In this document: positions 9,118-16,743 of the stretch, one piece after another
Layout: each line of letters starts with the position of its first letter
Position numbering within the stretch: position 1 is the stretch's first letter
Assembly: GCA_025359105.1 (NCBI GenBank)
Contig: JANYHK010000028.1
Location: 1-48,292, forward strand
Length of the DNA: 48,292 bases
Source of the DNA: Myxococcales bacterium
GTDB lineage: Bacteria; Myxococcota_A; Polyangia; Polyangiales; Polyangiaceae
Direction: 5' to 3'
Position numbers and translations under genes: made by a program
The notes under the pieces: model-generated
The model's database searches: none
Told to the model about the DNA's origin: nothing
Seen by the model: the letters and a program-made list of their open reading frames with translations, nothing else

Positions 9118-10314
9118 CTACTCGCCCACGAGGCCCACGGTCGTGACGACGCGGCCGTTCGCCGTCGAGCGGACGAGGAACGGTTCCACGCCGTACGGGC
9201 CACGCGCGGCGCGGTGCACCGTCAGGTTGACCACGTCGCCCGCTCGCCCTTCGCTCTTGTCGAGCGCGAAGGTGAGGCGGGCGGTGCCCCCTGCCCAAGC
9301 CGATTCGTCGACGAGCGTGATCGACCACGGGCCGGCCGCGCCGTCGCTGTAGAGGGCGAGCGGTACGGTGCGGCTCTGTCCGAGGGGAACGGCGAGCCCC
9401 TGCGCGTCCTGCGTCGTGCCGAGGATGGTCACCTTGAACGTGTCCTTCGCGGGGGCGAGCGTGACGAAGTACGGGCCCGGCGCCGCAGGCACGCACGGAT
9501 CACGGCCCGCGAGCGCCGCGGCGTTCGACCAGCTCCGCGGCAAGACGAACGGGAGCTCGGGCGGCCTGTAGAACGCGTCGGCGTTCTGGGCGCAAAGGTC
9601 GGCCACCTCGTAGGCACCCCAGGCGATGCCCCACGCGGCGTGGGCGGCGTCGATCGCGCCGAACGCCGGGCGGGTGACCGTGAACGGATCGGTCGCGGCC
9701 TCGACGAGCTCGTGCGCGATGTTGGCGACGAGGGCGTCGGCACCCGCAAGGCCGAGGTAGCGCTCGCACGTCGGGACGACGGCGTAGGGGACGTGGACGG
9801 TGGTAGCGCCGAGCTCGGAGTGATACCCGCCGAACTCCTTGCACCCGGTCCCGAGCGAGCTCGTCACCGTCGTCGCCGCCGGAAAGACGACCACGTAGAT
9901 GGTGCTCGCGTCCGGTGCGCCGAGCTCACGAGCAGCCTCGAGCTTCTGCGCAAGGAGCGCCTGTACGCCCGCGCTGTCGATCGCCGCCGGGGCCGCCTCG
10001 GCCAGACGAACCGGCGCGCCCGCCGCGAGCGCACCGACGCCGTACTCGGCGGTCACCGCCTTCCAGTGGGCCGTCGCGCCGAGGCCAGCGACGAGCGCCT
10101 CGACGCGCGCGACGTTCGGGTCCCCCGCGAAAGTCACGACGCGCGCGCGCGGCGCCGCAAGCACTGCGCCGCCGCGGTTCTCCACCTGCGGCAGCCCTGG
10201 CGAAGGTACGCCTGAGCCTGCGCCCGCGTCTGCGCGCCCCGCTGGCGCGGTCGAGGTCGAGCACGCGGCGAGTAAAAGACCCGCCGAGAGCGGGACCGCG
10301 AGCGGCGGGCGCAT
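9118..10314 (-). CDS. Lipoprotein with HELVEAATDP metal-site-like motif, function unknown
   Basis: 398 residues from the ATG at 10314, chosen because it gives a clean lipoprotein signal (MRPPLAVPLSAGLLLAAC); ATG 10341 is possible. A Ser/Ala/Gly-rich linker follows the lipid-attachment Cys. Near residue 199 is AHELVEAATDPF. Similar HExxExxTDP strings occur in uncharacterised secreted proteins and resemble a zinc-binding HExxE motif, but no protease activity can be claimed. The C-terminal 110 residues look like an all-beta domain (TVPLALYSDGAAGPWSITLVD). It converges on the methyltransferase gene with a 39-bp gap and diverges from the STAS-like gene. Confidence 0.65.
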   Translation of the reverse strand: MRPPLAVPLSAGLLLAACSTSTAPAGRADAGAGSGVPSPGLPQVENRGGAVLAAPRARVVTFAGDPNVARVEALVAGLGATAHWKAVTAEYGVGALAAGAPVRLAEAAPAAIDSAGVQALLAQKLEAARELGAPDASTIYVVVFPAATTVTSSLGTGCKEFGGYHSELGATTVHVPYAVVPTCERYLGLAGADALVANIAHELVEAATDPFTVTRPAFGAIDAAHAAWGIAWGAYEVADLCAQNADAFYRPPELPFVLPRSWSNAAALAGRDPCVPAAPGPYFVTLAPAKDTFKVTILGTTQDAQGLAVPLGQSRTVPLALYSDGAAGPWSITLVDESAWAGGTARLTFALDKSEGRAGDVVNLTVHRAARGPYGVEPFLVRSTANGRVVTTVGLVGE

Positions 10315-10403
10315 GAGTAGAGGGTGAAGCGTCGCGGGCATGAGGACAAGGGGGCGTCGCGCCACTGGCCCTGCTGTCGCCGCGGGGGTAGCCTCCCGGC
10401 ACG

Positions 10404-10871
10404 ATGCCTTTCGTTTCACCCCCGCGTCCGCGAGGCGAGCTCTGCGAGATGAGCGAGCCCGGGGGGACGTTTGCATTGTACATGCCGCGAGAGGGCGTCG
10501 TCGTCAGCCGCGTCCGCGGGCACTTCACCGGGGCAATGGCCCGCGCCTGGGTCGACACCATCGAGCCTTACTTCGCGTCGGGGGAGCGCTTCGACACGCT
10601 GCACGACTGGGAAGCGATGGTGTCGTTCGACGCGGAGGCGCGCCGGCTGCTCACGAAGTGGATCGTTCAGCGGCGTGGGCTCGTCAAGTCGGCGCGCTTC
10701 CTTGCAAAGCCGGGCATCGTCTCGCTCGGGATCGCGACCGCTGGCCTCGCCACGGCCGTCGCCGGCGTCGAGCTGCGCGTCTGCGGCCGTCGCGAGTTCG
10801 ACGAGGCGCTGGCCCACGTCGTCGAAGCGCGCCCGGGGGACGAGACCCCTGCAGGGTTTCGTCCCAACTAG
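10404..10871 (+). CDS. Small STAS/SpoIIAA-like cytoplasmic protein
   Basis: 155 residues from ATG 10404; ATG 10449 (MSEPGGTF) is an equally good start and gives 140 residues. The pattern is a short beta-alpha-beta protein: a strand pair (FALYMPREGVVVSRVRGHF), amphipathic helices (AMARAWVDTIEPYF), a strand (FDTLHDWEAMVSF) and a C-terminal region with a weakly hydrophobic segment (SLGIATAGLATAVAG). Family members often act in partner switching or have no known role. No signal peptide is seen. Identification rests on overall pattern only. Confidence 0.5.
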   Translation: MPFVSPPRPRGELCEMSEPGGTFALYMPREGVVVSRVRGHFTGAMARAWVDTIEPYFASGERFDTLHDWEAMVSFDAEARRLLTKWIVQRRGLVKSARFLAKPGIVSLGIATAGLATAVAGVELRVCGRREFDEALAHVVEARPGDETPAGFRPN

Positions 10872-10947
10872 GAGACGCTGCGCGACAAGCGGCGCGGCGA
10901 GCCCGGTCCCCGCGGCATCTCGCGGGCGGCGCGCGGAACGACGAGCA

Positions 10948-10961
10948 GGCACGCGGGTTGC
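10948..10961 (+). promoter_or_regulatory. Candidate sigma54 (RpoN) promoter upstream of the DUF2330 gene
   Basis: GGCACGCGGGTTGC keeps the sigma54 GG-N10-GC core and matches the consensus TGGCACG-N4-TTGC except for the first T. It lies about 125 bp before ATG 11085 in a 213-bp gap with no other promoter in view. Myxobacteria use sigma54 widely, but a match this short can arise by chance in GC-rich DNA. Confidence 0.3.
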
Positions 10962-11084
10962 GAGGAGGTGGCACGGCGACGTCACCCGCCGCGGACTCCC
11001 GCGTCATCCAGAACCTCCGTGAACGCGGAGATCCCCCCGTGCGGCGCCGTTGTCATAGCAGGACTTGCTTGAAGGAGCTTCACG

Positions 11085-12629
11085 ATGCACGACCGAATCC
11101 GCTCTTCATTTGCGGCTGTCGCCGCCCTCTCCGTCCTGGCGTTCATGTCGCATGAGCCCGTCGCGCGCGCGTGCGGCGGCTGCTTTCACGAGGAGACTCC
11201 CCCGACGCCAGCGCAGCGCTCGGTCGTCACCGACCACCGGATGGCGTTCGCGCTCTCGCGGACGCAGACGGTCCTCTGGGATCAGCTTCGCTACGCCGGC
11301 GATCCGCGCGAGTTCGCCTGGGTCCTCCCCGTGCGGCCGGGGACGGTGGTGGAGCTCTCGCGCGACGAGTGGTTCGCCGCGCTCGACGTCAGCACGCAGC
11401 CGGTGATCTCGGCGCCGGCGTACTACGGCCGCGGCTACGGCTGCGCGCTCACCGGGTGCAGCTCGGCGGCCAGCGGCGAGGCGGCCGCCGGCGGCGGTGG
11501 CGGCGACGTGCAGCTCATCTCGCAGAGCGTCATTGGGCCCTACGAGCGGGTCACGCTCCGCGCGACCGATCCGCACGCGCTCGAGGCGTGGCTCACCACG
11601 CACGGCTTTGCCCTCCCCGACGGGATCAAACCGACGATCGATGCCTACGTGGAGGAGGGCTTCGACTTCGTCGCGCTGCGCCTTCGGCCAAACTGCGGAC
11701 AGCGCGCAATGCAGCCGGTCCGCGTCGTCTCGCCTGGGGCCGATCCGTCACTGCCGCTGCGCATGGTCGCCGCCGGCGTCGGCGCGAACGTGGGCATCAC
11801 GCTCTTCGTCATCGGCGAGGGACGCTACGAGCCCCAGAATTTTCCCGTCACCACGCCTGACGATACGCACCTCGTCTGGGATCGCGCGACCAATCGCTCG
11901 AACTACGCCGAGCTCTCGCAAGCCGCCATGGCCCAGAGCGACGGGCACACGTGGCTCGTCGAGTACGCGAACCGCCCGTCCCTCGTCGGCACGGGCGCGA
12001 CCCCAGGCACGACCCCGTACGGCGTCACCAACCCCGGCCTCTTCGACGCGTACATTGGCCTCTGCGCGCCCCGCGGCGGCGGCGCAGGAGGCACACCGCC
12101 GTCGCCGTGCACCAACTCGGTGGCCGACGCGGATCCCCACTTCGACGCCGCCTCCGACTCCGACGCCGGTTCCGACTCCGACGCGGACTCCGGTTCCGAC
12201 TCCGACTCCGACTCCGACTCCGACTCCGACTCCGACGCCGGTTCCGACTCCGGCGCCGACTCCGGTTCCGACTCCACCTCCCACGCCGATCCCGACTCCT
12301 CCTTCTCGCCCCCCCTCATCTGCGCCGGCTTCGACGATCTCGAGGTCGCGACCTCCGGAATGAGCCGGTCGAGCGTATGGGTCACGCGCCTCCGCGCGGT
12401 GCTGCCGGCGGCGGCCCTCAGCGTCGGGGACCTCCGGCTGATCGCGGCACGCGAACAGGTCACCGTGAGCAACTACCACCCGACGTTCAACTACGCAGAC
12501 GACACGCAGCCGAAGGCGACCGGCAAGTCCTGCACGGGAGCCCCGACGCCGCGCGAGCCGTTCTCGCCGATCGCGCTGGGGATCGCGGCCCTCGGCGGCG
12601 GGATCGTGCTCTTGCGCCGCCGCCGATAG
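11085..12629 (+). CDS. DUF2330 protein with Ser-Asp repeat stalk and MYXO-CTERM-like anchor
   Basis: 514 residues. The start has AAGGAG seven bases upstream. The signal peptide ends at VARACGG, and the mature protein begins with the CGGCF typical of DUF2330 proteins. VLWDQLRYAGDPREFAWVLPV at about residues 64-84 is the family core. Family function is unknown, but it is recurrent in myxobacteria. Residues about 356-400 are a nearly pure Ser-Asp/Ala-Asp repeat encoded by GACTCC hexamers (12151-12285), probably a wall-spanning stalk. The C-terminus has Cys-Thr-Gly, a hydrophobic helix (IALGIAALGGGIVLL) and RRRR, the MYXO-CTERM layout. It converges on the zincin-like gene. Surface attachment is inferred. 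Confidence 0.8.
   Translation: MHDRIRSSFAAVAALSVLAFMSHEPVARACGGCFHEETPPTPAQRSVVTDHRMAFALSRTQTVLWDQLRYAGDPREFAWVLPVRPGTVVELSRDEWFAALDVSTQPVISAPAYYGRGYGCALTGCSSAASGEAAAGGGGGDVQLISQSVIGPYERVTLRATDPHALEAWLTTHGFALPDGIKPTIDAYVEEGFDFVALRLRPNCGQRAMQPVRVVSPGADPSLPLRMVAAGVGANVGITLFVIGEGRYEPQNFPVTTPDDTHLVWDRATNRSNYAELSQAAMAQSDGHTWLVEYANRPSLVGTGATPGTTPYGVTNPGLFDAYIGLCAPRGGGAGGTPPSPCTNSVADADPHFDAASDSDAGSDSDADSGSDSDSDSDSDSDSDAGSDSGADSGSDSTSHADPDSSFSPPLICAGFDDLEVATSGMSRSSVWVTRLRAVLPAAALSVGDLRLIAAREQVTVSNYHPTFNYADDTQPKATGKSCTGAPTPREPFSPIALGIAALGGGIVLLRRRR
12151..12285 (+). repeat. Hexanucleotide repeat encoding the Ser-Asp stalk
   Basis: Imperfect tandem GACTCC/GACGCC/GGTTCC units inside the DUF2330 gene. 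All changes keep the six-base period, so replication slippage would change stalk length in steps of two residues without breaking the frame. Confidence 0.85.
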
Positions 12630-12665
12630 GTGCCTGGGCCCGCTACGCGCCGCTTTCTTTCCGGG

Positions 12666-14738
12666 TCAGAGATCGACGCCGTACACGAAGGCGGGCTTGG
12701 GGAACCGCAGCTGGCGCTCGGTGATGACCGCCTGCGGGACGACCGTGCCGTCGACGTACTTCTTCGCGAGCTCGAGCGCCGCCGCGGTGTCGTTCTTCGC
12801 CTTGATGCCGCCGACGACCTTCATCAGCTTGTCGACCGCGGGCACCATCTTGTCGAAGTTGAGGGTGAACGCGCCCTTGTCGGTGCCGTTGGCCGCCGGA
12901 GCGTTCGCGTCCCACGCGAGCGCCCCCTCGTCGAGGAAGAAGCCGAGCTGGATCGCCGCGAGCTGGCTGTACGCCTTGCGGGCGCCGCCCTCGGTGTACA
13001 TTCCGCGCGAAATGTGGCCGAACGCCCAAACGACGCCGTCGGTGTACGTCTGCTTGGCGAGCTCCGCCGAGACGATGCCCTTCTTCTTGAGCATCTCGAC
13101 GTAGAAGAGGCCGCCGGTCTGCGCCTTCAGCTCCTCGAGCATCGACGCCATGCCGCCGCCGAACGCCTTCTCGGCGGTCTGCCCCTTGAACGTGTACTCG
13201 TGCGCGGGGCCGAGGTTGTGCGTCGCCTCGTGGAGGATCGTCGTGAGGAGGCCGGCCTGAGGCGTGCTCGAGTAGAACGCGATCGCGTCCTTCGAGAGGA
13301 GCGACTCGGCCTGCGTCTTGCGGCGGGTGAGGCTGTCCGGATCGTTGAAGAGGTTGCTCATCGCGACGGTGCGGCCGCGCCCCTCGGCCGCGACCTTGCC
13401 CCAGTTCGGGAGCGACTGGCCGATGGTGCCGCCGTGCGCGTGGCGCGAATCCCCGGAGTTGACGACGATGTCGATGAAGTCCGGCAGGTGGAAGCTGACC
13501 TTGCGGGCCTTGTACGGGGAGCCGATGTGGGCCGCGAGCGTGGTCTCCATCTCGGTCTGGACGGGGTTCAGCTTCTCCTGCCAGGTAAGCGAGTCCGGGT
13601 TGATCTTCGCGAACGCGAGGTGGAAGCCCGCCTTGTGCGAGCACGGCTCCCAGTAGACCTCGTCGGCGCCGACGCGGACGTACCACTTGCTGTTCGTGGC
13701 GTTCATCTTCGACCACGCCTCGTCGGCGGGGAGCCAGTCGTTGGTCGTGAACGACTTCGACGCGGCGAGCAGGTACGCCTTGAGCGGCGCCTCCTTCGCG
13801 TCCTTCACGTCGTCGGCGGCGGCCTTGAGCTCGCCGCTGATGCTCGTCATCTGCGCCTTGTAGGCCTCCGAGTAGGGGAGCGCCATGAGGCCGGCCTGCA
13901 GCGGGTCCGCCGAAGGCTTGGTGGTCCAGGGCTTGAGCACGACGGCGGTGAACGGCTCGAGGAGCTTCTTGGCGTCGGGGTGCTTCTCGAGGGTCGCGCA
14001 GAACTTCGGGTCCTTTTGCAGCTCGGCCGGGTACACGCTCACCGCCGGCGTGACGCCCGCGATGGCGCTGCACGTCGCGTCTTTCTCGGTCTTCGGCGCG
14101 ACGCACTTCGTCGTCCAGTTGCGGCGGTAGACGGCGAGGCTCGCCGGCTCGTCCTTGGGGAGCTGCGCCTCGAGCTGCTTGGCGCCGGTCTGCGTGGCGT
14201 AGAGCTCGTCGACCATGCGCGCGACCTTGAGCATGTGGCGAACGAGGGTCTTCTCCTCGTCGGTGCCGCTCTTCAGATCGCTGTACACCAGCGTCGTCGC
14301 GCCCTGCGCGAGCTCGTCGCGAAGCAGCTTCTGGCGCGCATCGGTCGGCATCGCGGCCGCCTGCGCGGACTTGATCTGCGAGAACGCCTTGTCGAACGCG
14401 TCGTTCAGCTTGCCGGCCTCCGTCCAGTTGCCCTCGGACGGGTAGAAGAGGAGCGAGCGCACCTCGTCCGCGTCGACCGCGCCGTTGCCGTTCGTGTCCG
14501 CCATCCAGTAGACGGGCAGGTTCAGGCGGAACGCCGTCTCGTTGAACACCGTGCGATCCATCGCGTACTTTCCTGCCGCCGCCGGCGCGGTCGCGGTGGA
14601 CGGGGTCGGGAGCTTGTCCGCCGTCGTGGTCGACGTGGCCGGCGGAGTCGTCGGCGCGCCGCCGCAGGCCGCTGCGGCTGCCACCGTGAGGAGTGCGAGG
14701 GGGACGAGGTGGAGGACGCTGAGGCGCGAGGTGTTCAT
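12666..14738 (-). CDS. Zincin-like metallopeptidase lipoprotein with an EF-hand motif
   Basis: 690 residues from ATG 14738, which gives a clear lipoprotein signal (SVLHLVPLALLTVAAAAAC). An EF-hand-like loop DTNGNGAVDADE lies at about residues 79-90. Near residue 501 is ILHEATHNLGPAHEY, an HExxH zinc-binding motif in a helical context, followed about 30 residues later by SMLEELKAQTGGLFY. The arrangement of HExxH plus a later EE-containing helix recalls the dipeptidyl-peptidase III (M49) fold; this relation is tentative. It probably acts outside the cytoplasmic membrane on peptides. It is downstream of the kinase gene on the same strand with an 87-bp gap, so co-transcription is possible. Confidence 0.7.
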   Translation of the reverse strand: MNTSRLSVLHLVPLALLTVAAAAACGGAPTTPPATSTTTADKLPTPSTATAPAAAGKYAMDRTVFNETAFRLNLPVYWMADTNGNGAVDADEVRSLLFYPSEGNWTEAGKLNDAFDKAFSQIKSAQAAAMPTDARQKLLRDELAQGATTLVYSDLKSGTDEEKTLVRHMLKVARMVDELYATQTGAKQLEAQLPKDEPASLAVYRRNWTTKCVAPKTEKDATCSAIAGVTPAVSVYPAELQKDPKFCATLEKHPDAKKLLEPFTAVVLKPWTTKPSADPLQAGLMALPYSEAYKAQMTSISGELKAAADDVKDAKEAPLKAYLLAASKSFTTNDWLPADEAWSKMNATNSKWYVRVGADEVYWEPCSHKAGFHLAFAKINPDSLTWQEKLNPVQTEMETTLAAHIGSPYKARKVSFHLPDFIDIVVNSGDSRHAHGGTIGQSLPNWGKVAAEGRGRTVAMSNLFNDPDSLTRRKTQAESLLSKDAIAFYSSTPQAGLLTTILHEATHNLGPAHEYTFKGQTAEKAFGGGMASMLEELKAQTGGLFYVEMLKKKGIVSAELAKQTYTDGVVWAFGHISRGMYTEGGARKAYSQLAAIQLGFFLDEGALAWDANAPAANGTDKGAFTLNFDKMVPAVDKLMKVVGGIKAKNDTAAALELAKKYVDGTVVPQAVITERQLRFPKPAFVYGVDL

Positions 14739-14825
14739 TGGCGCCGTGGCATAGTGCAACGCGCACGAAACTCAAGGCACTGGAGCCGAATTTCGGCCGG
14801 GATTTCCGCGACCGAGCGGAAAATT

Positions 14826-16700
14826 CTAGTAGTTGTCGGGCGATCCGGGGGTCGGAGCCGGCTTCGGGGTCGGCGTCGGGGTCGGGGTCGGAGTCGCGGT
14901 CGGGGTCGCGGTCGCGGTCGGGGTCGCGGTCGCGGTCGCGGCGGCGGTCGCGGTCGGGGTCGCGGTCGGGGTCGCGGTCGGATCCGCGGTCGGGATCGGG
15001 AAGGACGGTAGTGGGGTGTCGCCTGGGCCCGCGTCGACCGGGCGGCGGCGCGGCGGGCGGCGCGGGGTGGTCGCGGGGGCGGCGACGGGGAGATCGCCTG
15101 GCGTGAGCGTGCGCGGCGCGGAGGCGTCGGCGAAGGGATCGAGCTCGAGGTTCGTCGCCGCCGACGGCAGCGGGCCCGCGCTCGCCCTGGAGGTCGCGGG
15201 GGGCTGCGGCTCGGCCGATGCGGGAGCCGTCGCGACCGGCGTTGTTGCCGTCGTCGCCGACGTCAGAGGAGCGCTCGCCGACGGCGACGGCATCGTCTTC
15301 TCGCGGTGCTGCGCCTGCAGCACGATGAAGACGCCGAGCCCCGCGGTGACGAGGAGCGCGAGACCGCCGATGACGAAGCCGAGCACGCGTGGTCGTCCGG
15401 AGTGGAGCGCGGCGATCGGCACCGAGCTGCTCGCGGTGCTCGACGGACTCGACTGGGGCGGGTCCACGCCGGGGATGGAAAGGAGGCGGGGCGCGATGAA
15501 TCCGCCTTGATCGGTCCCGGGTCGCTGAGACGGCCGCGGCGGCCGTGACGACGGCGGCGGAGCGTTCGGGCCACGCCGTAGGGTGGGCTCGGAGCCGAGA
15601 TCCCCCCGCGCGACGTCCCGAGTCGTTGCCGCCGGCATCGCGAAGGCCGTGTCGGCCTCTTCGATCGCCCTGCGCTCCTGGGTCACCTCCGCGCCGGGCT
15701 CGTCGGGCAGCTCGGCGACACGCTTGGCGACGAGCGCCACGTCGAAGTCGGTGAGCGTTTCCTCGGCGTGCCTCTGCGGGGGCGGGTTGGACGCGCGCCG
15801 CGAATTGGGCGCACCGCCGAGGCCCATGCGCGCCCAGCGCAGCGCTTCGCGCATCGAGCCCGCGTCGGCCCAGCGCTCGCCACGCTCGAACTTCAGCGCG
15901 CGATCGATGACGTTCGCGACCGTGGCGGGCACCTCCGGCGCCGCTTCGCGCAGCGGGCGCGCGGGCTTCGTCGCGCTGGCGAGCACCTTCGCGTGCGCCG
16001 TTTCACCGGGGTGCACGTGCTCGCCGGAGAGGAGCGTGAACAACGTCGCCCCGACGGCCCAGATGTCGCTCCGCGCGCCGACCTGGTCGCGATTGCCGCG
16101 TGCCTGCTCGGGCGGCATGTACGACGGGCTGCCCATGATGAGGCCCGTCTCGGAGATCTCGCTCGAGCGCGCGCCGTCCCACACTTGCGCGATGCCGAAG
16201 TCGAGGACCTTGATCATCCCATTTTTCAGGACGAGCACGTTGTCCGGCTTCAAGTCCCGGTGGACGACGCCTCCGTCGTGCGCCGCCGCGAGGACGTCGA
16301 GGAGCTGGTCGCCGATGTCGAGCACCTCCATCAGCTCGAGGCGCCCGACGCGGTTTCTGCGCTGCTCGAGGGTCTCGCCGTCGAGCAGCTCCATCACGAG
16401 GAACGCCGCACCGTCCTCGGTCACGTCGTCGTCGAGGACGCGGAGCGCGCTGGGGTGATCCACCTTGTTCGCGAGGTAGGCCTCGCGCAAGAAGCGCTTG
16501 ATGAGCCCTTGATCGCGCGACAGGTGCTTGTGAAGGATCTTCAGCGCGCCGCGCATGCCGTTCCGGTGCGTGCCGGCGTAAACTGCCGCCATCGACCCCG
16601 CGCTCAGGAACGCATCGACGTGCCATTTGTCGCGGATCGTCGAGCCGACCCTGCCGGCGAAGCGCTCGCGACCTTCTGACACGGGGTGCAGTTTACCCAA
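14826..16700 (-). CDS. Membrane-anchored Ser/Thr protein kinase (Hanks type) with Thr-Pro tail
   Basis: 624 residues. The kinase domain is at about residues 25-300: Lys54 in ALKILHK, Glu73 in REAYLANKV, HRDLKPDN at 147-154, DFG at 167-169 and GSPSYMPPEQAR in the activation/P+1 region. All catalytic residues are present. The glycine-rich loop is unusual, LSAGSMAAVY, where relatives have GxGGMAxVY. A Pro/Ser-rich linker is followed by one transmembrane helix (VIGGLALLVTAGLGVFIVL, about 437-460) and an outer tail ending in tandem Thr-Pro/Thr-Ala repeats. The kinase would face the cytoplasm. It lies 43 bp downstream of a hexaheme cytochrome gene on the same strand, so it may be linked to envelope sensing (inference). 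Confidence 0.92.
   Translation of the reverse strand: MGKLHPVSEGRERFAGRVGSTIRDKWHVDAFLSAGSMAAVYAGTHRNGMRGALKILHKHLSRDQGLIKRFLREAYLANKVDHPSALRVLDDDVTEDGAAFLVMELLDGETLEQRRNRVGRLELMEVLDIGDQLLDVLAAAHDGGVVHRDLKPDNVLVLKNGMIKVLDFGIAQVWDGARSSEISETGLIMGSPSYMPPEQARGNRDQVGARSDIWAVGATLFTLLSGEHVHPGETAHAKVLASATKPARPLREAAPEVPATVANVIDRALKFERGERWADAGSMREALRWARMGLGGAPNSRRASNPPPQRHAEETLTDFDVALVAKRVAELPDEPGAEVTQERRAIEEADTAFAMPAATTRDVARGDLGSEPTLRRGPNAPPPSSRPPRPSQRPGTDQGGFIAPRLLSIPGVDPPQSSPSSTASSSVPIAALHSGRPRVLGFVIGGLALLVTAGLGVFIVLQAQHREKTMPSPSASAPLTSATTATTPVATAPASAEPQPPATSRASAGPLPSAATNLELDPFADASAPRTLTPGDLPVAAPATTPRRPPRRRPVDAGPGDTPLPSFPIPTADPTATPTATPTATAAATATATPTATATPTATPTPTPTPTPKPAPTPGSPDNY
14850..15000 (-). repeat. 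Hexanucleotide repeat encoding the Thr-Pro tail of the kinase
   Basis: About 150 bp of GGGGTC/GCGGTC units (plus strand) with a strict six-base period, giving alternating Thr-Pro and Thr-Ala residues at the C-terminus. Length changes by slippage would stay in frame. Confidence 0.85.
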
Positions 16701-16743
16701 GCCCAGGCCTTCGCGCGCGCCGATTCGTGGTCACCCGCGCGTC

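Noticed and set aside
12151-12285. Possible CRISPR array
   Set aside because: The repeat unit is 6 bp with no spacers and lies in frame inside a coding gene.
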